Under the pieces are notes generated by a model. It did no database searches. It saw only the letters and a list, made by a program, of their open reading frames with translations, and was not told where the DNA came from. The position numbers and the translations under genes are program-made. DNA of 28,826 bases, from positions 1 to 28,826 of the forward strand of contig CAJUDQ010000014.1 in NCBI GenBank assembly GCA_910585215.1, written 5' to 3'. This stretch comes from an uncultured Lachnospiraceae bacterium (GTDB lineage: Bacteria > Bacillota > Clostridia > Lachnospirales > Lachnospiraceae). This document shows, one piece after another, positions 16,380 through 25,600 of the stretch (its first letter is position 1; every line of letters begins with the position of its first letter).

Positions 16380-17333
16380 ATGAAGAAATTATTATTTGTC
16401 TATAATGCAAGGTCTGGAAAATCTCAGGTCAAGCGATATCTTGCAGACATTATAGATAATTTCATCAAAGCGGGCTATTATGTAGAGGCATATCCAACAC
16501 AAAGTGTTCGCGATGCAAAGAGGCAGATAGCAGGAAGAGGGCAAAATTATGATTTGATTGTCGTCGCAGGCGGTGACGGAACTTTGAATGAAGCCATTGC
16601 AGGAATGATGACTCTTGGAAATGAAATTTCCATCGGCTATATTCCTACTGGTTCTACAAATGATTTTGCAGTCGGCTTAAAACTTCCGAAAAATATACTT
16701 CATGCTTCAGAGGTTGCGGTAAATGGAACTCCTACCTGTCTTGATGTAGGTGGTTTTAACAGAAAAACCTTTATTTATATAGCGGCATTTGGTGCGTTTA
16801 CAGATGTTTCCTACAGTACTCCGCAGGACCTCAAAAATCTTCTTGGACATTCCGCATATATGATAGAAGCAATCAAAGAGTTTGGCAGTATTATGACGAC
16901 ACATCATTTTAAAATAGAAAGAGAAAATGGTCAGATAATAGAAGATGATTTTATCTATGGAATGGTGACAAATTCAGTTTCTGCAGGCGGGTTTAAAGGT
17001 ATCACAGGAAAAAATATCTGTCTCAGTGACGGATTGTTTGAGGTTACTTTACTGAAAAAGCCACGCAATCCATTGGAGCTTCAGGATTTGGTAACCAGTC
17101 TTTTGATACAGAAAAAATGCAAAAATATTATATCCTTTAAGGCTGCAAAGCTGAAATTCTGGTCTGATGAAAAGGTAAAATGGGTGATTGACGGAGAATA
17201 TGCAGGAAGTCCCAAGCGCGTTTTCATCAAAAATTATAACTGTGCAATCAGAGTAATGTCCGGTCTGGAAGATACAAGAAACGAAGAAATTCTGAAAAAA
17301 GTGAAAAATATATTTCATTCTAAAAATAATTGA
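16380..17333 (+). CDS. YegS/DgkB-type diacylglycerol (lipid) kinase
   Basis: This 317-residue enzyme of the DAGK catalytic superfamily phosphorylates diacylglycerol or a related lipid with ATP, recycling diacylglycerol in Gram-positive envelopes. The N-terminal LFVYNARSGKS, the nucleotide motif GGDGTLNE (64-71) and PTGSTNDFA (89-97) are diagnostic. An earlier in-frame ATG at 16338 would add 14 residues. I choose 16380 because AGGAGGA lies about 8 nt upstream and the protein then starts at the normal family N-terminus. It is followed by an intrinsic terminator at 17404. Lipid specificity cannot be read from the sequence. Confidence 0.93.
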   Translation: MKKLLFVYNARSGKSQVKRYLADIIDNFIKAGYYVEAYPTQSVRDAKRQIAGRGQNYDLIVVAGGDGTLNEAIAGMMTLGNEISIGYIPTGSTNDFAVGLKLPKNILHASEVAVNGTPTCLDVGGFNRKTFIYIAAFGAFTDVSYSTPQDLKNLLGHSAYMIEAIKEFGSIMTTHHFKIERENGQIIEDDFIYGMVTNSVSAGGFKGITGKNICLSDGLFEVTLLKKPRNPLELQDLVTSLLIQKKCKNIISFKAAKLKFWSDEKVKWVIDGEYAGSPKRVFIKNYNCAIRVMSGLEDTRNEEILKKVKNIFHSKNN

Positions 17334-17403
17334 GAAATTATACAAATAGCACATATAAATCATTTAAAATTTAATAATTTTTCACAAAAAAATATTTTTT
17401 TCG

Positions 17404-17431
17404 ACAGCCATGTTTACATGGCTGTTGTTTT
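17404..17431 (+). terminator. Intrinsic terminator before rpoD
   Basis: A perfect 9-bp stem (ACAGCCATG at 17404-17412 with CATGGCTGT at 17417-17425), a TTTA loop and the tract TGTTTT end transcription from the lipid kinase gene. It overlaps the -35 element of the rpoD promoter. Confidence 0.8.
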
Positions 17432-17441
17432 GGGTTATAAT
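17413..17441 (+). promoter_or_regulatory. rpoD promoter
   Basis: TTTACA (17413-17418) and TATAAT (17436-17441) are separated by 17 bp. The -35 box spans the loop and right arm of the upstream terminator. The predicted start near 17448 gives a leader of about 43 nt before the rpoD ATG. Confidence 0.75.
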
Positions 17442-17490
17442 AATAAAGATTACATATAATTAGCCGAATTGTCGAAACGGGAGATATAAT

Positions 17491-18636
17491 ATGAGTGATA
17501 CAGCAGTAAGCGAAGAAAAATTATTTATGGAAAGTCTTGAACAGTTGATAGAATTGGCAAAGTCTAAAAAAAATATGCTTGATATTTCGGACATTGATAA
17601 ATTTCTGAAGGATAAAAGTATCAGTGCAGAACATATTGATTTGATATATCAATATCTTGAGGAAAAGAAAATAGATGTAGTTCCGAATGTTGAGGAACCG
17701 TTTTTAGATGAGGAAGATTTATTGCTTGAACCATCAGATGACGAATTTGAAGATGAAGAAAATATTGATTTGGATGCGATTGATTTGCTGGAGGGAATCG
17801 GAACGGAAGACCCAGTCAGAATGTATCTAAAGGAAATTGGAACTGTTCCGCTTTTATCTGCGGATGAAGAATTGAGACTTGCAAGAGAAAAAGCAGAAGG
17901 AGGTCCAAGAGGACAAAGAGCAAAGGAAAAGCTTATAGAGGCTAATTTGAGACTTGTGGTAAGTATTGCAAAGAGATATACAGGAAGAGGCATGAGCTTT
18001 CTTGACCTTGTTCAGGAGGGAAATCTGGGGCTGATTAAGGGGGTGGAGAAGTTTGACCCCGATAAAGGCTTTAAGCTCAGTACCTATGCCACATGGTGGA
18101 TTCGGCAGTCTGTGACACGTGCGCTGGCAGACCAGGCAAGGACAATTCGTGTACCGGTCCATATGGTGGAAACAATCAACAGAATGTCAAAAATGCAGAG
18201 AAAGCTGACATTGGAGCTTGGCTATGAGCCTACAACGCATGAGCTTTCTATGGCGCTTGAGATGCCGGAAGAAAAAGTGCTTGAGATTATGCAGATTGCA
18301 AGAGAACCAGCTTCGCTGGAAACGCCGATTGGAGAAGAAGATGATTCCAATCTTGGCGATTTTGTTGCAGATAATAATACTGTTACACCGGAACAGAATG
18401 TGGAATCTGTTATGTTAAGAGAGCATATCGACATTCTGCTTCAGGATTTGAAGGACAGGGAAAAACAGGTTATTGTTCTGCGTTTCGGGCTGGAGGACGG
18501 GCATCCCCGTACTCTGGAAGAGGTTGGAAAGGAATTTAATGTAACAAGAGAAAGAATCAGACAAATTGAAGCAAAGGCGCTGCGCAAACTCCGCAATCCG
18601 GTCAGGAGTAAGAAAATCAAGGATTTCCTTATGTAA
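17491..18636 (+). CDS. rpoD: Primary RNA polymerase sigma factor RpoD/SigA
   Basis: This 381-residue sigma-70 directs core polymerase to housekeeping promoters. Region 1.1 (about 10-65) is followed by an acidic stretch (66-100), region 1.2 (DPVRMYLKEIGTVPLL, 107-122), region 2 (ANLRLVVSIAKRY, QEGNLGLIKGVEKFD, STYATWWIRQSVTRA), region 3 (about 225-300) and region 4 with the helix-turn-helix TLEEVGKEFNVTRERIRQIE (341-360). The length and sequence match a group 1 sigma factor. GGGAGA lies about 8 nt before the ATG. Unlike the common arrangement, dnaG is not immediately upstream; the gene has its own promoter and terminator. Confidence 0.96.
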   Translation: MSDTAVSEEKLFMESLEQLIELAKSKKNMLDISDIDKFLKDKSISAEHIDLIYQYLEEKKIDVVPNVEEPFLDEEDLLLEPSDDEFEDEENIDLDAIDLLEGIGTEDPVRMYLKEIGTVPLLSADEELRLAREKAEGGPRGQRAKEKLIEANLRLVVSIAKRYTGRGMSFLDLVQEGNLGLIKGVEKFDPDKGFKLSTYATWWIRQSVTRALADQARTIRVPVHMVETINRMSKMQRKLTLELGYEPTTHELSMALEMPEEKVLEIMQIAREPASLETPIGEEDDSNLGDFVADNNTVTPEQNVESVMLREHIDILLQDLKDREKQVIVLRFGLEDGHPRTLEEVGKEFNVTRERIRQIEAKALRKLRNPVRSKKIKDFLM

Positions 18637-18650
18637 AGGAAATCCTTTTA
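18619..18650 (+). terminator. Terminator overlapping the end of rpoD
   Basis: AAGGATTTCCTT (18619-18630) pairs perfectly with AAGGAAATCCTT (18636-18647). The left arm encodes the last rpoD codons and the stop codon touches the right arm. The T tract is short and broken (TTTTACATT), so efficiency may be moderate. Confidence 0.65.
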
Positions 18651-18679
18651 CATTATTTTGTAAAAGATAATAAGAAAAT

Positions 18680-18688
18680 TGTTATATT
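18680..18688 (+). promoter_or_regulatory. Possible extended -10 promoter of the rhamnogalacturonan lyase
   Basis: TGTTATATT is a TGn extended -10 (TATATT, 18683-18688). No good -35 lies 17 bp upstream. It is 38 nt before the ATG at 18727. This is a weak call. Confidence 0.35.
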
Positions 18689-18726
18689 TTTAAACAGAAA
18701 TCTTGGAAAGGAATTAAGGAAAGGTT

Positions 18727-21510
18727 ATGAAGGAATACAAAATTAAATTTCAAAATAATCGTTTAATGGATACAGACGGGCTGATAATAGAGCAGACAGC
18801 TGAAAATACCTACCATATCAGTATTGCAAATGGGCATTATAATATCAGGATTTATGACGGAAATCTTCAGGATGAAGGCGATGTGAATGTATACACTGTC
18901 ATAAACGGACAAGAGCAGTTTCCTCTCTGGGCAGGGGATAAGGTAATACGGTCAATAAACTATCGGGCAGTAGTAGAAAATGGAAGATTGGAGCTGAAAT
19001 TTCACGGAAAGTATGTCTGCATACAGGGAATTGAAATTGCAGATGTGATAGAGGATAAAATAAAAGATTTACAGGCAGTATTTTGTTTGAATAATGAATC
19101 TCCCTGTGTTCAGATTGATTTTACAAATCACAGCAAATATCAAAAAGTAAATTTATATAAAACAATAAAAGGAAGCAAACAGCCTCCAAAGATAATTGCC
19201 GTTACAGGCAGTCAATATACAGATAAAGAGGTAAATTTTTGTGAGACTTATGAATACTCTGCAAGACTGACAGACAATCTTGGATTTGAAGGAGAAACCA
19301 GTGAATCTGTCTGTATCAGTATGGAGATAACAGAAAGAGAGAAGCCAAAGCTCAGTGAGTTTCGGGCAGAGACATTGGGGGCATTTCGCACAAAACTGAC
19401 ATGGAAGTGCAGTGGAAATGCTCTGGCATATCGGGTATATCGTAAAACTGAGATTTCAGAATATAAATTTCTTGCGGAAATACCGGAAACCATAGATATT
19501 GAAAATACAAATTGTGATACAGATATGAAACATGGCACAGATATAAAACATGGTGCGCATAAAATACAGTTTATAGATGATACTCTGCGGACAGACAGAA
19601 TTTATACTTACGGCATTATAGCATTGTCAAAGGCGGGACAGACCGATATGCTTACAGCAAAATCTCAGATAAAAGCTCCTGCGGCTGAACGGAATATGGA
19701 AATGCTTGACAGAGCAGCTCTTGCGATACAAACAAAAAAAGGAATGTATCTCACATTTCGTTTAAATGCTTATGAATATAAAGATGCTTCTTTTAATATT
19801 TATGCAGACGGAAAGAAAATAGCGCATATTCCATGTGGTTACGCTACAAACTATATCGATGCAAAAGGTACTCTTAAAACAAACTATGAAATCAGAAAAG
19901 TACAGAACGGAGTTGAGGAAAAACAGGGCTATATTGCCAGAAATCTTGCTCATAACTATCTTGATATACCTGTTCAGAAACCGAAACCATATATTACTCC
20001 TGACGGAAATCAGTATGAATATACTGCAAACGATGCCAGTGTTGCAGATTTAGACGGGGACGGGGAATATGAAATTATTTTAAAATGGGACTGCAATGGA
20101 AAGGATAATTCTCACAAAGGTTACACTGGAATTGTCTATATCGATGCCTACAAGCTTGATGGAACCATGCTCTGGAGAATTGATATGGGTAGAAATATTC
20201 GCTGTGGTGCGCATTATACTCAGTTTATGGTATATGATTTTGACGGGGACGGCTATGCAGAAATGGTTGTCAAAACTGCAGATGGAACTACAGATTATCA
20301 TGGAAATGTAGTAGGCGACAGGGAAAAAGATTACCGAAATAAAGACGGATATATTATAGACGGACCGGAATATCTTTCTCTGATAGACGGAAGAACCGGA
20401 ACGATATTGGATACTGTGGATTATGACCCTCCAAGAGGCAATGTCAGTGACTGGGGAGATTCATGGGGCAACCGCGTGGACCGTTTTCTTGCCTGTGTCG
20501 CATATCTTGACGGGGAAAGACCAAGCGTTGTTATGTGCAGAGGATATTATGACAGGGGAAGACCGACCTGTCTTACCGCATATGATATCAGAAACAAAAA
20601 GCTGGTAAAGCGCTGGAAATTTGTGGCCAATCAGAACCAGAATATTGAGTATACCAATCAGGGATTTCACAATCTTGCGGTAGCTGATGTAGACGGAGAC
20701 GGCTGTGACGAGATTATTTATGGCGCATGTGTCATAGACCATGACGGGACAGGGTTATATTCTACGGAACTGGGACATGGCGATGCCATGCATGTAGGCA
20801 GATTTACAAATCATTCCAGAGGGTTTGATTATTTTGGAATACACGAAGATGCAGACTGTCCATACGGGATAGAGGCTCATGAAGCGGCAACCGGAAAAAT
20901 CACTTTTTCCATTCATACGGGATGTGATACTGCCAGAGGACTGACTGCAAAGATAGACCCGAGATATGAGGGAAATCAGATGTGGGCATATTTTGCAGGA
21001 GGATTATATAATTATGCCGATGGAAAAAAAATTTCAAATAAGATGCCACAACAGGTAAATTTTGCGATTTGGTGGGACGGAGATTTATTGAGAGAGCTTT
21101 TGGACCATGACTGGTATGGATATGAAACGAATGTAGGCATACCTAAAATTTATAAATGGAACTGGAAAACAGAGGAAACAGAAGTGATTCTGTCAACAGA
21201 CGGAGTTTTGTCAAATAATGGAACAAAGGGAAATCCCTGCATACAGGCGTCGATTCTTGGAGATTGGCGGGAAGATGTAGTGTTCAGAAGCAAGGACAGC
21301 ACATTTTTAAGATTATATACTGCTACGGATTATACAAAGGCAAGAATCTATACTCTGATGCATGACCCTGTGTACCGAATGGGAATTGCATGGCAGAATA
21401 CAGCATATAATCAACCGCCACATACAGGATTTTATATTGGACCTGATATGAAAGAAGTGCCACTGAAAAAACAGAAATATATTTCGCCGGAAATGTGTAT
21501 CAGTGTCTGA
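18727..21510 (+). CDS. Rhamnogalacturonan lyase, polysaccharide lyase family 11
   Basis: This 927-residue enzyme cleaves the rhamnose-galacturonate backbone of pectin RG-I by beta-elimination. The C-terminal 600 residues (about 320-927) follow the PL11 (YesW/YesX) pattern closely: calcium-binding repeats ADLDGDGEYE, YDFDGDGYAE and ADVDGDGCDE, plus NIRCGAHYTQFMVYDFDG, DYDPPRGNVSDWGDSWGNR, MCRGYY and LGHGDAMHVG. The N-terminal 320 residues are extra. About 1-108 looks like the galactose-binding-type domain found on rhamnogalacturonan esterases, and about 110-320 like two fibronectin-III-like domains. No signal peptide is visible, suggesting cytoplasmic action on imported oligomers (as proposed for exo-type YesX) or non-classical export. 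The downstream Lgt-like gene overlaps its stop by 1 nt. Confidence 0.96.
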   Translation: MKEYKIKFQNNRLMDTDGLIIEQTAENTYHISIANGHYNIRIYDGNLQDEGDVNVYTVINGQEQFPLWAGDKVIRSINYRAVVENGRLELKFHGKYVCIQGIEIADVIEDKIKDLQAVFCLNNESPCVQIDFTNHSKYQKVNLYKTIKGSKQPPKIIAVTGSQYTDKEVNFCETYEYSARLTDNLGFEGETSESVCISMEITEREKPKLSEFRAETLGAFRTKLTWKCSGNALAYRVYRKTEISEYKFLAEIPETIDIENTNCDTDMKHGTDIKHGAHKIQFIDDTLRTDRIYTYGIIALSKAGQTDMLTAKSQIKAPAAERNMEMLDRAALAIQTKKGMYLTFRLNAYEYKDASFNIYADGKKIAHIPCGYATNYIDAKGTLKTNYEIRKVQNGVEEKQGYIARNLAHNYLDIPVQKPKPYITPDGNQYEYTANDASVADLDGDGEYEIILKWDCNGKDNSHKGYTGIVYIDAYKLDGTMLWRIDMGRNIRCGAHYTQFMVYDFDGDGYAEMVVKTADGTTDYHGNVVGDREKDYRNKDGYIIDGPEYLSLIDGRTGTILDTVDYDPPRGNVSDWGDSWGNRVDRFLACVAYLDGERPSVVMCRGYYDRGRPTCLTAYDIRNKKLVKRWKFVANQNQNIEYTNQGFHNLAVADVDGDGCDEIIYGACVIDHDGTGLYSTELGHGDAMHVGRFTNHSRGFDYFGIHEDADCPYGIEAHEAATGKITFSIHTGCDTARGLTAKIDPRYEGNQMWAYFAGGLYNYADGKKISNKMPQQVNFAIWWDGDLLRELLDHDWYGYETNVGIPKIYKWNWKTEETEVILSTDGVLSNNGTKGNPCIQASILGDWREDVVFRSKDSTFLRLYTATDYTKARIYTLMHDPVYRMGIAWQNTAYNQPPHTGFYIGPDMKEVPLKKQKYISPEMCISV

Positions 21511-22310
21511 TGTCTGTCTATTTTGAATTATCCGGAATCAAACTCCCTGCCTATGGTACTATGGCATTTCTGGGATTGCTTGTTTCTGTGGCGATAGCAT
21601 TTTATTATGCCAGATTATATTCTATTCATATGATTGATGTAGTCAATTGCATATGCTATGGTGGTTTGGGGCTTATCACAGGCGCAAAGCTTTTTTATGC
21701 ACTTCCTTTTCTGCCGGAGATATATGAAATGATAAAAAGCGATGGTATTTCTGATTTTATCTCATATCTTCCCCAAATTCTGCCTGAGTTATTTGCTGGA
21801 TATGTTTTTTATGGAGGGTTTATCGGTATTGTCGCAGGAATTGCTTTTTATACACATTTTAGAAGGCTTCCATTTTGGAATTTTATGAATGTGCTTGCAA
21901 TTATAACTCCCCTGTTTCATGGTTTTGGAAGAATCGGCTGTTTTTTTGCAGGCTGCTGTTATGGTCGGGAATATCATGGCCTGTTTGCAGTTACATTTCC
22001 ACAGAATTCTTATAATCCAGAGCTTGCACTTACAGAACGTTTTCCTGTACAGCTTATGGAAAGTGTATGTTGTTTCATACTTTTTGCCATACTGGCATTT
22101 TATGGGAGAAAGCCAAGAGAATCTGGAAAGCTGATGGGAATATATCTTATTGCATATCCGGTTATCCGTTTTATCACAGAGCTGTTTCGAGGGGATGACA
22201 TCCGTGGAATGATAGACTTTGGTTATTTTCAGATTTCCACCTCTCAGATTATCAGCCTGCTGCTTTTTCCCTTTGGAATTTTGTTGTATTATCGTACAAA
22301 AAATAAATAA
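21510..22310 (+). CDS. Divergent Lgt-like (prolipoprotein diacylglyceryl transferase family) membrane protein
   Basis: This 266-residue protein has about seven membrane helices and the Lgt fold pattern. Lgt transfers diacylglycerol from phosphatidylglycerol to the lipobox cysteine of prelipoproteins. The arginine motif GRIGCFFAGCCYG (140-152) replaces the canonical GRIGNFxNGE, and the second arginine motif ELFRGDDIRG (224-233) is present. The usual HGG before helix 4 is YGG here (Tyr101). These traits place it in a cysteine-rich Lgt-like clade rather than with standard Lgt. I start at ATG 21510, overlapping the lyase stop (TGATG), so it is translationally coupled; a GTG at 21495 is the alternative. 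A terminator follows at 22333. Whether it is the cell's main Lgt or a paralogue cannot be told from this window. Confidence 0.82.
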   Translation: MSVYFELSGIKLPAYGTMAFLGLLVSVAIAFYYARLYSIHMIDVVNCICYGGLGLITGAKLFYALPFLPEIYEMIKSDGISDFISYLPQILPELFAGYVFYGGFIGIVAGIAFYTHFRRLPFWNFMNVLAIITPLFHGFGRIGCFFAGCCYGREYHGLFAVTFPQNSYNPELALTERFPVQLMESVCCFILFAILAFYGRKPRESGKLMGIYLIAYPVIRFITELFRGDDIRGMIDFGYFQISTSQIISLLLFPFGILLYYRTKNK

Positions 22311-22332
22311 AAATTTCCTATGAATTGTGTCT

Positions 22333-22367
22333 AAAATCCTGAGTTTCTATAAAAAACTCAGGATTTT
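22333..22367 (+). terminator. Intrinsic terminator after the Lgt-like gene
   Basis: A perfect 14-bp stem (22333-22346 with 22354-22367) surrounds a 7-nt loop. The right arm ends in TTTT, followed by AAATTATAATT. It closes the lyase/Lgt-like transcript and has a matching T-rich end on the opposite strand. Confidence 0.8.
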
Positions 22368-22375
22368 AAATTATA

Positions 22376-22436
22376 ATTATCTGACAATTATTTAAAAATA
22401 ATTAAATTATCATATTATCTGATAATTCTTTAAAAA
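22376..22436. promoter_or_regulatory. Direct repeats with dyad upstream of the gltB promoter
   Basis: Two 23-bp copies (22376-22398 and 22414-22436) agree at 21 positions and start 38 bp apart. The second contains the perfect dyad ATTATC-T-GATAAT; the first has one mismatch in the same dyad. Both lie just upstream of the -35 box, a position typical of activator sites. The regulator is unknown. Confidence 0.5.
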
Positions 22437-22443
22437 ATCTTTA

Positions 22444-22472
22444 TTTACAATTTCCAAAAAAAGTAGTATAGT
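22444..22472 (+). promoter_or_regulatory. gltBD promoter
   Basis: TTTACA (22444-22449) and TATAGT (22467-22472) are 17 bp apart. The predicted start near 22479 gives a leader of about 187 nt that contains the whole four-hairpin array. Confidence 0.7.
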
Positions 22473-22500
22473 ATTACCTGTGTGAAAGACAAATGTCTAT

Positions 22501-22632
22501 ATTGAGCGATTTCTGAAGAAAATCGTGATTATATATTGAACGATTCCAAAAGAAATCGTGATTATATATTGAGCGATTTTCAAAGGAAATCGTGATTATA
22601 TATTGAGCGATTCCCGAAGGGAATCGTGATTA
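22501..22632 (+). repeat. Four tandem 33-34-bp hairpin repeats in the gltB leader
   Basis: Units begin at 22501, 22535, 22568 and 22602 with the frame ATTGAGCGATT...AATCGTGATTATAT. Each can form a CGATT/AATCG stem. Unit 4 is a perfect 8-bp stem (CGATTCCC/GGGAATCG) with a GAA loop. Unit 3 has an 8-bp stem with one T/G pair; units 1 and 2 carry one mismatch or bulge. It is the same family as the array at 4945-5056. The last unit ends 33 nt before the gltB ATG, and the GGAGGA ribosome binding site at 22652 is left free. Confidence 0.9.
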
Positions 22633-22665
22633 CAAGACATAGAAAAGGAATGGAGGAAGAACGAC

Positions 22666-25600
22666 ATGCAGCAAATGAACAATGGATTGTACAATCCAAA
22701 ATTTGAACATGATAACTGCGGTATCGGTGCGATTGTAAACATCAAGGGAAACAAAGACCATGAAGCCGTTGAACAGGCGCTCCATATTGTAGAGCATTTG
22801 GAGCACAGAGCAGGCAAGGATGCAGAAGGAAAGACCGGCGACGGAGTCGGCATCCTGTTGCAGATATCACATAAGTTTTTTAAAAAAGCGGCAGAATCAC
22901 TTGGAATAGAACTTGGAGGAGAAAGAGAGTATGGGGTTGGCATGTTTTTCTTCCCACAGGATGAGCTGCAAAGAAAACAGGCAATGAAAATGTTTGAAAT
23001 CATTGTAAAAAAGGAAGGAATGGAGTTTCTTGGATGGAGAACTGTTCCAACACGACCGGATGTACTGGGACACAAGGCGATACAGGTAATGCCATGTATC
23101 ACACAGGCATTTATCCGGAAACCTGCAAAAGTAAAACAGGGAATAGACTTTGACAGAAAGCTTTATGTAGCAAGACGTGTATTTGAGCAGAGCAACGAAG
23201 ATACTTATGTAGTATCTCTGTCCAGCAGAACGATTGTATACAAAGGAATGTTTCTGGTCGGACAGTTGAGAACCTTTTTTACCGACCTTCAGGATGAAGA
23301 TTATGAATCGGCAATTGCGATTGTACATTCAAGATTCAGTACAAATACAAATCCAAGCTGGATGAGAGCACATCCAAACAGACTTCTGGTACATAACGGG
23401 GAAATAAATACCATTCGTGGAAATGTAGATAAAATGATTGCAAGAGAGGAAACCATGCATACCTCCTGTCTTGCAGATGAAATAAATAAAGTAATTCCAG
23501 TGATTAATTCAGAGGGTTCCGATTCGGCAATGCTTGATAATATGCTGGAATTTATGGTAATGAGTGGAATGGACCTGCCGCTTGCGGTCATGATAGCGAT
23601 ACCGGAGCCATGGGATAACAATCAGACAATCAGTCAGACAAAGAGAGATTTCTATCAGTATTATGCTACCATGATGGAGCCGTGGGACGGCCCTGCTTCC
23701 ATTCTTTTTTCTGACGGAGATATTATGGGCGCAGTGCTTGACAGAAACGGACTTCGGCCTTCCCGCTATATGATTACCACAGATAATAAGCTGATTCTTT
23801 CCTCAGAGGTGGGAGTGCTGGATATAGAACCTTCCAAAATTGTAGTAAAGGAAAGGTTGCGTCCGGGCAAAATGCTGCTGGTAGATACGATAAAGGGCAG
23901 GGTGGTAGATGACGATGAATTAAAAGAAACCTATGCCAGAAGGCAGCCTTATGGAGAATGGCTGGATGCAAATATTGTAAAGCTGCAGGAATTGAAAATA
24001 CCAAATAAAAAAGTAGAAGAGTATACAAAGGAAGAACGCCAGAAGCTTCAGAAATCCTTTGGATATACCTATGAAGATGTCAAGACCAGTATTCTGCCTA
24101 TGGCGCTTACTGGTACGGAGCAGATTTCCGCGATGGGCAACGATTCTCCTCTGGCAGTTCTTTCTACCAGAAATCAGCCATTGTTTAATTATTTTAAACA
24201 GCTTTTTGCGCAGGTGACAAATCCCCCGATTGATGCCATTCGGGAAGAGGTAGTTACTTCCACCACGGTCTATGTGGGCTCTGAGGGAAATATTCTGGAA
24301 GAATCTCCGGATAACTGCAAAACTTTGAGAGTAAATAATCCGATTCTTACAAGTACTGACCTGCTGAAAATCAGGAATATGAAGGTAGAAGGTTTTAAAA
24401 CAGCGGTGATACCGATTATTTATTATAAAAATACTTCCTTGAAAAAGGCAATTGACCATGTATTTCTGGAGGCGGACAGAGCACATAAAGACGGTGCCAA
24501 TATTCTGATTCTTTCAGACAGAGGAGTAGATGAGAATCATGTGGCGATTCCTTCACTTCTGGCAGTATCAGCGCTTCATCAGCATCTTGTAGTGACAAAA
24601 AAGAGAACCTCACTGGCAATTATTCTGGAAAGCGGAGAACCAAGAGAAGTACACCATTTTGCAACCCTTCTTGGATATGGTGCATGTGCAATTAATCCAT
24701 ATCTCGCACAGGAATCCATACGGGAATTGATTGATGAAAACCTTCTGGATAAGGATTACTATGCAGCAGTCAACGATTATAACTCTGCAGTGCTTCACGG
24801 GATTGTAAAAATTGCTTCCAAAATGGGAATTTCTACCATTCAATCCTATCAGGGTGCACAGATTTTTGAGGCAATTGGTATTGATAAAGAAGTAATCGAT
24901 ACTTATTTTACCAATACGGTAAGTCGTGTCGGAGGTATCTCTCTGAAGGATATTGAAAGTGATGTAAATACCCTTCACTCAAAGGCATTTGACCCTCTTG
25001 ACCTTGGCATGGATTATACACTTGACAGTGAAGGAACGCATAAATTTCGAAGTGGCAAAACAGAGCATCTGTATAATCCGAAAACCATTCATCTGCTTCA
25101 GGAGTCTACACGGACAGGAAACTATGAATTGTTTAAGGAATACACAAAAGAAGTGGATGCAGAAGGACAGAATCTGAATTTAAGAGGACTGATGGATTTT
25201 TGCTATCCGAAAAAATCGATTCCGATTGAACAGGTGGAAAGCGTGGATTCCATTGTAAAACGCTTTAAGACAGGAGCCATGTCCTATGGTTCTATTTCGC
25301 AGGAGGCGCATGAAACACTTGCCATTGCGATGAACACGCTTCAGGGACGCTCAAACAGCGGGGAAGGCGGTGAGTCAATTGAAAGGCTTACTGTTTCAAA
25401 TGGAGTAAATAAATGCTCTGCGATTAAACAGGTAGCTTCGGGGCGTTTTGGCGTTACCTCAAGATATCTGGTCAGTGCAAATGAAATCCAGATTAAAATG
25501 GCACAGGGCGCAAAGCCGGGCGAAGGCGGACATCTGCCGGGCAAAAAGGTTTACCCATGGATAGCAAAGACCAGACATTCCACTCCGGGCGTCAGTCTGA

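Noticed and set aside
22501..22632. Tandem ANTAR-type antiterminator hairpins or a glutamine riboswitch
   Set aside because: Perfect units have a 3-nt GAA loop rather than the required six-base loop with A1 and G4, no terminator follows, and the known glutamine riboswitch consensus is not seen.
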